Origin: Climacium dendroides
Lineage: Eukaryota; Streptophyta; Bryopsida; Hypnales; Climaciaceae
Length of the DNA: 64,000 bases
NCBI GenBank assembly: GCA_950106755.1
Contig: OX467091.1
Location: forward strand, 12,541,538 to 12,605,537
Reading direction: 5' to 3'
Every line of letters starts with the position of its first letter. Positions within the stretch are counted from its first letter, which is position 1. The notes beneath the pieces are model-generated. The model saw only the letters and a list, made by a program, of their open reading frames with translations, ran no database searches and was not told the DNA's origin. The translations under genes were made by a program, and so were the position numbers. This document shows positions 60,580 to 64,000 of the stretch, piece by piece.

Positions 60580-62478
60580 CTAGCGACGGTACCTATACCG
60601 CTTGAAATTGAAATACACATGCAAAATGCCCCGCTCGAACGTGCACTTGAATCCCTTCTTGTGAGAGTACTCCCACTCCTTGTTCACAATCCGAAATGCA
60701 ATGTCCTCATACGGCGGGCCAGCATGGAAGCGAATCAGACATGTTTCCCCAGTGCCACCATCCCTCTCAATGAAATACGTCGGCGCCTTAATCTTATCCA
60801 CAAGATCAGGATAGAAAATGTTGAACTTGTACCCTTGCACGATCTTTGGGGGAGGATTATCATGATCATAGTGAGTCTGATTATACTTGTTCCATTCGTA
60901 ACCCGTGTGCACCCTGTTGAAATACTTCGGTTTCCGAGGCCTATATTTGTCATGCCACCAATACACCTGCGACTCGAGGTTTACCTCCGATCCGGGACCA
61001 AGCATGGTATCGCCGTCCTCCATTCCGCCCATGGATTTCATCACCGAGGCACGCTCAAGAGGTGTCAGCTCAAGAGGGTCTTCTTCTGCTGTCGCAGCAG
61101 CCTCCTGTAACCGCCGCTGCTGCTCGTTCAAAACCTCAGCTCTTTTCCTCTCCAACTCTGCTTTATCTGCTTCAGGGTCCAAGACCTCAAAGCCATCCAC
61201 CTCTTGCGTCGGCTCAGGAGAGTAGTTGCCTTCGTCTTCTTCGTCTTCTTCCAGCACGGGCTCTGGTGAGACTGCAACCTCTTCTTCCTCCTCCTCCTCC
61301 TTCTCCCAGTCACTTTCAAGCTTCTCAATTTCTTGGCTTTCAGGCTTCTCAACATCTCGACTTCCAAGCTTCTCAATATCTCGACTTCCAAGCTTCTCAA
61401 TATCTCGAGCTTCTCTAGGAATCCACTCATCTCCGATATATTCGATTCGTTTCAAATGCTTGCCGAGAAGTTCACTATGGATTTGTCTCAACCGAGCCTT
61501 GGCTTTGTAGATGTGGAGTCGCGTCAGAACGGCCTCCCAGTACTCCACCACATGCGCCTCACCGGTGCGCATCTTAGCCTCTGTTTGATCCTGCAAATCA
61601 TCTAGCTCCGCCACGCTGAGCCCCTGCAGCATGTGATCTACTTCATCATCCACACCATGCAAGCCTAGCTCTTGAAGCTCCTGAGGCGGATCCTCCCCAC
61701 GTAGCCTTGCCTTGTCAAGTGCATCCCTCTTCTGCGTTTGAGAAATTTCCCAGTCACAAACAATCATCATGGATTCCCAAAACTTGACATGCGTATTCGT
61801 AGCACGATCCAACTCGAGGTGCATTTTGATATCTTGACGAAGTTCCTCCATTTCCTTCACTGTCAAGCCCTTGTAAATCTTGTACGGCTCACTCAGATCC
61901 GGATCGAAATCCTCGGACAAGTTCAAGTTCTTGGAAAGGATGTCAATAGGCTTAGCTCGACCTTCTCGCAACCGAATCTCAGAGCGCACTTTGCTCTGTT
62001 CAAAATGAAACTCTTCTTCCTTCTTCTGAAAGTCTTGGTACTCAGCTCTGGCTCTCTCACGTGCAAGTAAGGCCATTTCCTCCTCATGTTGCGCTTGGTT
62101 CATAGCGCGCTCTTCTCTCCGCTTCTTAACCTTCTCAATCTCGGCCACTCGCTCCCGCTGCCTCTTCTTCTCCGACTTCAAACTCATCTCCGACGGGGTT
62201 AGACCATGGTTGATATCCCGCTCAATCTTCTTCCTCCATACGAAGCCCTCCGTGAGGTTCGAGTCGCCGAATGGATTGCTGTCGTTGGAGTATCCTGAGA
62301 CGCTCGAGGTCTTCAACCTCTTGGCCACTTTCACGGCCTTTTTGTGCGCTTTCCTGGCTTCGTACTCCCGAAGCTCCTCTTCAGTAAATTTCGGTGAATC
62401 ACTCCTTTCACTATCCTCCGAATCAGTTTCTCTTCGTTTCCGTCTCTCCTTCCTCTTCTTCTCTTTTCGATGCCCCAT
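60580..62478 (-). CDS. CACTIN: CACTIN homologue (spliceosome-associated)
   Basis: A single exon from ATG 62478-62476 to TAG 60582-60580 encodes 632 aa. The N-terminus is a Lys/Arg/Glu-rich RS-like region (HRKEKKRKERRKRRE). The cactin mid domain follows, with KPIDILSKNLNLSEDFDPDL and YKGLTVKEMEELRQDIKMHL. The conserved C-terminal domain includes YWWHDKYRPRKPKYFNRVHT and YNQTHYDHDNPPPKIVQGYK, and ends in the signature FNFKRYRYRR. Plant and animal cactins associate with the spliceosome, affect splicing fidelity and are nuclear; in plants loss is embryo-lethal (family knowledge). An acidic low-complexity stretch lies at 61200-61320, and a short in-frame repeat of SRDIEKLG at about 61335-61410. 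It has no introns. The length is within the family range. Confidence 0.97.
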   Translation of the reverse strand: MGHRKEKKRKERRKRRETDSEDSERSDSPKFTEEELREYEARKAHKKAVKVAKRLKTSSVSGYSNDSNPFGDSNLTEGFVWRKKIERDINHGLTPSEMSLKSEKKRQRERVAEIEKVKKRREERAMNQAQHEEEMALLARERARAEYQDFQKKEEEFHFEQSKVRSEIRLREGRAKPIDILSKNLNLSEDFDPDLSEPYKIYKGLTVKEMEELRQDIKMHLELDRATNTHVKFWESMMIVCDWEISQTQKRDALDKARLRGEDPPQELQELGLHGVDDEVDHMLQGLSVAELDDLQDQTEAKMRTGEAHVVEYWEAVLTRLHIYKAKARLRQIHSELLGKHLKRIEYIGDEWIPREARDIEKLGSRDIEKLGSRDVEKPESQEIEKLESDWEKEEEEEEEVAVSPEPVLEEDEEDEGNYSPEPTQEVDGFEVLDPEADKAELERKRAEVLNEQQRRLQEAAATAEEDPLELTPLERASVMKSMGGMEDGDTMLGPGSEVNLESQVYWWHDKYRPRKPKYFNRVHTGYEWNKYNQTHYDHDNPPPKIVQGYKFNIFYPDLVDKIKAPTYFIERDGGTGETCLIRFHAGPPYEDIAFRIVNKEWEYSHKKGFKCTFERGILHVYFNFKRYRYRR

Positions 62479-62875
62479 ACCTTCGAGAAAATCAAAAGTA
62501 TGAAATTAAAACTACTTTCGCACTCACGAACGTGCTCTGAACCCTAAACCCTAATTCACGAAACGCAGCGTTTTCGATGCCTTGTAGCTCCTAATAAAGG
62601 AACGTTTAAAATGGAACTACGTGCTCATGGGCGTGCTCTCAACTCTCAACCCTAATCCACGATTGGCAGCGTTTTCGATGCCCTGTGCCTTCGAAAATGA
62701 TTTTCTTTAAAATGCAACTACGTGCTCATCACCATGCTGTCAAACCTAAACCCTAATTCACGCAACGCAGCGTTTTCAATATCTCGAACCTCTGAGAATG
62801 TGGAAATTTGAAAATAAAACTACAGCCATAACTGTGCTCTCAACCCCCTACCCTAGTCAACGTACCTCTTCGTGA
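62470..62875. repeat. CACTIN: Four diverged ~100-bp tandem units at the CACTIN 5' end, with telo-box motifs
   Basis: Units at about 62470-62577, 62578-62677, 62678-62779 and 62780-62875 share CGTGCTCTCAACCCTAA-like cores. Each inner junction carries GCAGCG followed by TTTTCGATGCC or a near variant. The AAACCCTAA plant telo-box occurs in at least two units. The unit nearest the gene includes the first codons: the coding start, minus strand ATGGGGCATCGAAAAG, corresponds to AGGCATCGAAAACG or GGGCATCGAAAACG upstream. Confidence 0.85.
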
Positions 62876-63235
62876 ACGCTCGCCAACAAGTGTCGATATT
62901 TTAGAAGTGCATGAAGAGCAAGCCTGGCAGAAGAGAATCGAGAAGATTTGCTGATTCAATCCGTGCGCTGCGTTCAATCAAGTAGATATCCTAAAAAAGA
63001 AAGAGGAAAGGATTGAAAGCCTAAAGCTCCATACAATGAAATGAAAGCGGCGAAGGCCATAACAGAGGTAAGTTAGTATAGCTCTGCGAAAACCAATTCG
63101 GAAAGAAGCAGATGAACTCCAAAAACAAGTGAGGTCCGCGCGGTTCAGAACGGGACACCCGGTGGCAGTGGGCAAAACCCTTCGTCCATTGGCCTTGGAA
63201 CCAGTGCTTTTTTTTCCTTTCTTTCTGGTGCCAGA
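62876..63235. other. Upstream flank of CACTIN
   Basis: Probable promoter region of CACTIN, then moderately GC-rich spacer. No ORF is supported. Confidence 0.4.
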
Positions 63236-63491
63236 AAAAATAATTTGGCTACAAAATGCTAAGAAAAATGCCAAAAAAATTGGATGAAATCGCCAAACAC
63301 TTCAAATTAAAAAAAAAAATTGGATGAAATCACAATATTGTGAATGAAAATAGAATTATAGAGAAGAAATAATTTGGCTACAAAATGCTAAGAAAAATGC
63401 CAAAAAAATTGGTTGAAATCGCCAAAACACTTCAAATTAAAAAAAAAATTGGATGAAATCACTAGATTGTGAACAAAAATTGAATTATAGA
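63236..63491. repeat. ~128-bp tandem duplication
   Basis: AATAATTTGGCTACAAAATG through GAATTATAGA occurs twice, at about 63236-63364 and 63365-63491, with very few differences. It is non-coding. Confidence 0.9.
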
Positions 63492-63790
63492 TATGTGACA
63501 TGTACCGATGTGATATTTTCTATCCAATATGTGGATGAATGTTGAAATTTGGAGAACCACTTTTGCACTTCTTAAAAAATGAAAACTACTTGAAACCGGA
63601 CCTTTAATTTTACTTTCTGAGAAAGTAAAAAGATGATTACTTAAAAGATGACAACCACTTAAAAATTTGGCGAAGCATTTGTATTTCTACATTGATCCAT
63701 CTTTTGGAAAAAAATCACTTTTCAATCATATTCATGTACTTTTTCATCTAAATTTGGCAACTTCATCCATATTTTTAATAGAAACTAGTG
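63430..63790 (+). repeat. Dispersed repeat, inverted relative of 40640-40760
   Basis: ATAGATATGTGACATGTACC...ATGTGGATGAATGTTGAAAT matches the minus strand of the 40.6-40.8 kb region. The remainder to 63790 is AT-rich and non-coding. Confidence 0.6.
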
Positions 63791-63804
63791 TGCCCTATGT
63801 GATT

Positions 63805-64000
63805 GTCATAGTCAAAATAAAAATAAAAGTGATTTTCTAATTTTTTAATCCATAAAAACTTTAAGATTCAATATCTTTTCAACCGTGACTCCAAATATCA
63901 CAAAACAAAACCCTTGTACCCCTTCTCATTAAAGGCTTTCTTGATGGTACTAAACATGTGACTAGGAGATGCATGGTCTGGTAGATCTCAATGTAATAAA
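63805..64000 (+). repeat. Dispersed ~220-bp repeat, right-end copy (cut by the window edge)
   Basis: AAAACTTTAAGATTCAATAT, ATCACAAAACAAAACCC, CTTGATGGTACTAAACATGT and GATGCATGGTCTGGTAGATC follow in the same order as in the copies at 15600-16048. Confidence 0.7.

Noticed and set aside
60499..62503. Long plus-strand frames opposite CACTIN
   Set aside because: They are antisense shadows of the conserved CACTIN coding sequence, produced by its Lys/Glu-rich codon composition.
1..64000. Bacterial-style systems (operons, CRISPR arrays, prophage, toxin-antitoxin)
   Set aside because: Spliced genes, plant transposons and plant protein families fill the window. The regular repeats are tandem satellites without spacers, so no CRISPR or prokaryotic system is present.

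Overview
This 64 kb window is nuclear DNA of a land plant. It has six protein-coding genes, most with several short (about 0.1-0.8 kb) introns, separated by AT-rich, repeat-dense intergenic DNA. The gene families include a WUN1-like protein, a plant-type chorein-N lipid-transfer protein, a mitochondrial HSCB co-chaperone and CACTIN. The intergenic DNA carries plant DNA transposons (PIF/Harbinger, CACTA, MITEs). Compact genes, moderate coding GC, an intronless CACTIN and divergence from flowering-plant homologues as I remember them make a bryophyte, perhaps a moss, my best guess. That placement is inference only.

Region 1 (1-17.5 kb) is gene-poor. A PIF/Harbinger transposon (84-5346, TAA target duplication) holds a decayed transposase and a decayed Myb/SANT-like accessory ORF, and it was split by a later CACTA element (2580-4687, GGA target duplication). 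Further on are small fold-back elements, a roughly 560-bp MITE with an 8-9 bp target duplication (12745-13304), a dispersed ~220-bp repeat and a six-copy ~114-bp AT-rich tandem array (16471-17155).

Region 2 (17.6-25.4 kb) has a WUN1/SnoaL-like gene with no in-frame upstream AUG, followed by minisatellites and duplications.

Region 3 (25.5-39.1 kb) is a divergent gene pair. HSCB on the minus strand (7 exons, 327 aa in my model) is the J-domain co-chaperone of mitochondrial Fe-S cluster assembly. On the plus strand is a 21-exon BLTP3/UHRF1BP1-like bridge lipid-transfer protein (1319 aa in my model). They share a ~1.5 kb intergenic region with a duplicated leader segment.

Region 4 (39.6-50.8 kb) has two genes bracketed by inverted copies of one ~0.6-kb transposon. 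One is a small plant-specific protein (4 exons, 129 aa) whose first intron contains tandem copies that duplicated its own splice acceptor. The other, on the minus strand, is an 883-aa membrane/coiled-coil protein with an apparent GC-AG intron.

Region 5 (50.8-64 kb) starts with about 6 kb of AT-rich DNA. It then has a two-exon coiled-coil gene with a central Cys/His cluster (482 aa) and an intronless CACTIN gene on the minus strand (632 aa). The CACTIN start codon lies in the last unit of a tandem leader repeat. Dispersed repeats, shared with regions 1 and 4, close the window.

I see no tRNA, rRNA, CRISPR or operon-like organisation. Exon models were built by hand from splice-site consensus, reading-phase continuity and remembered family alignments. 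No search was run.
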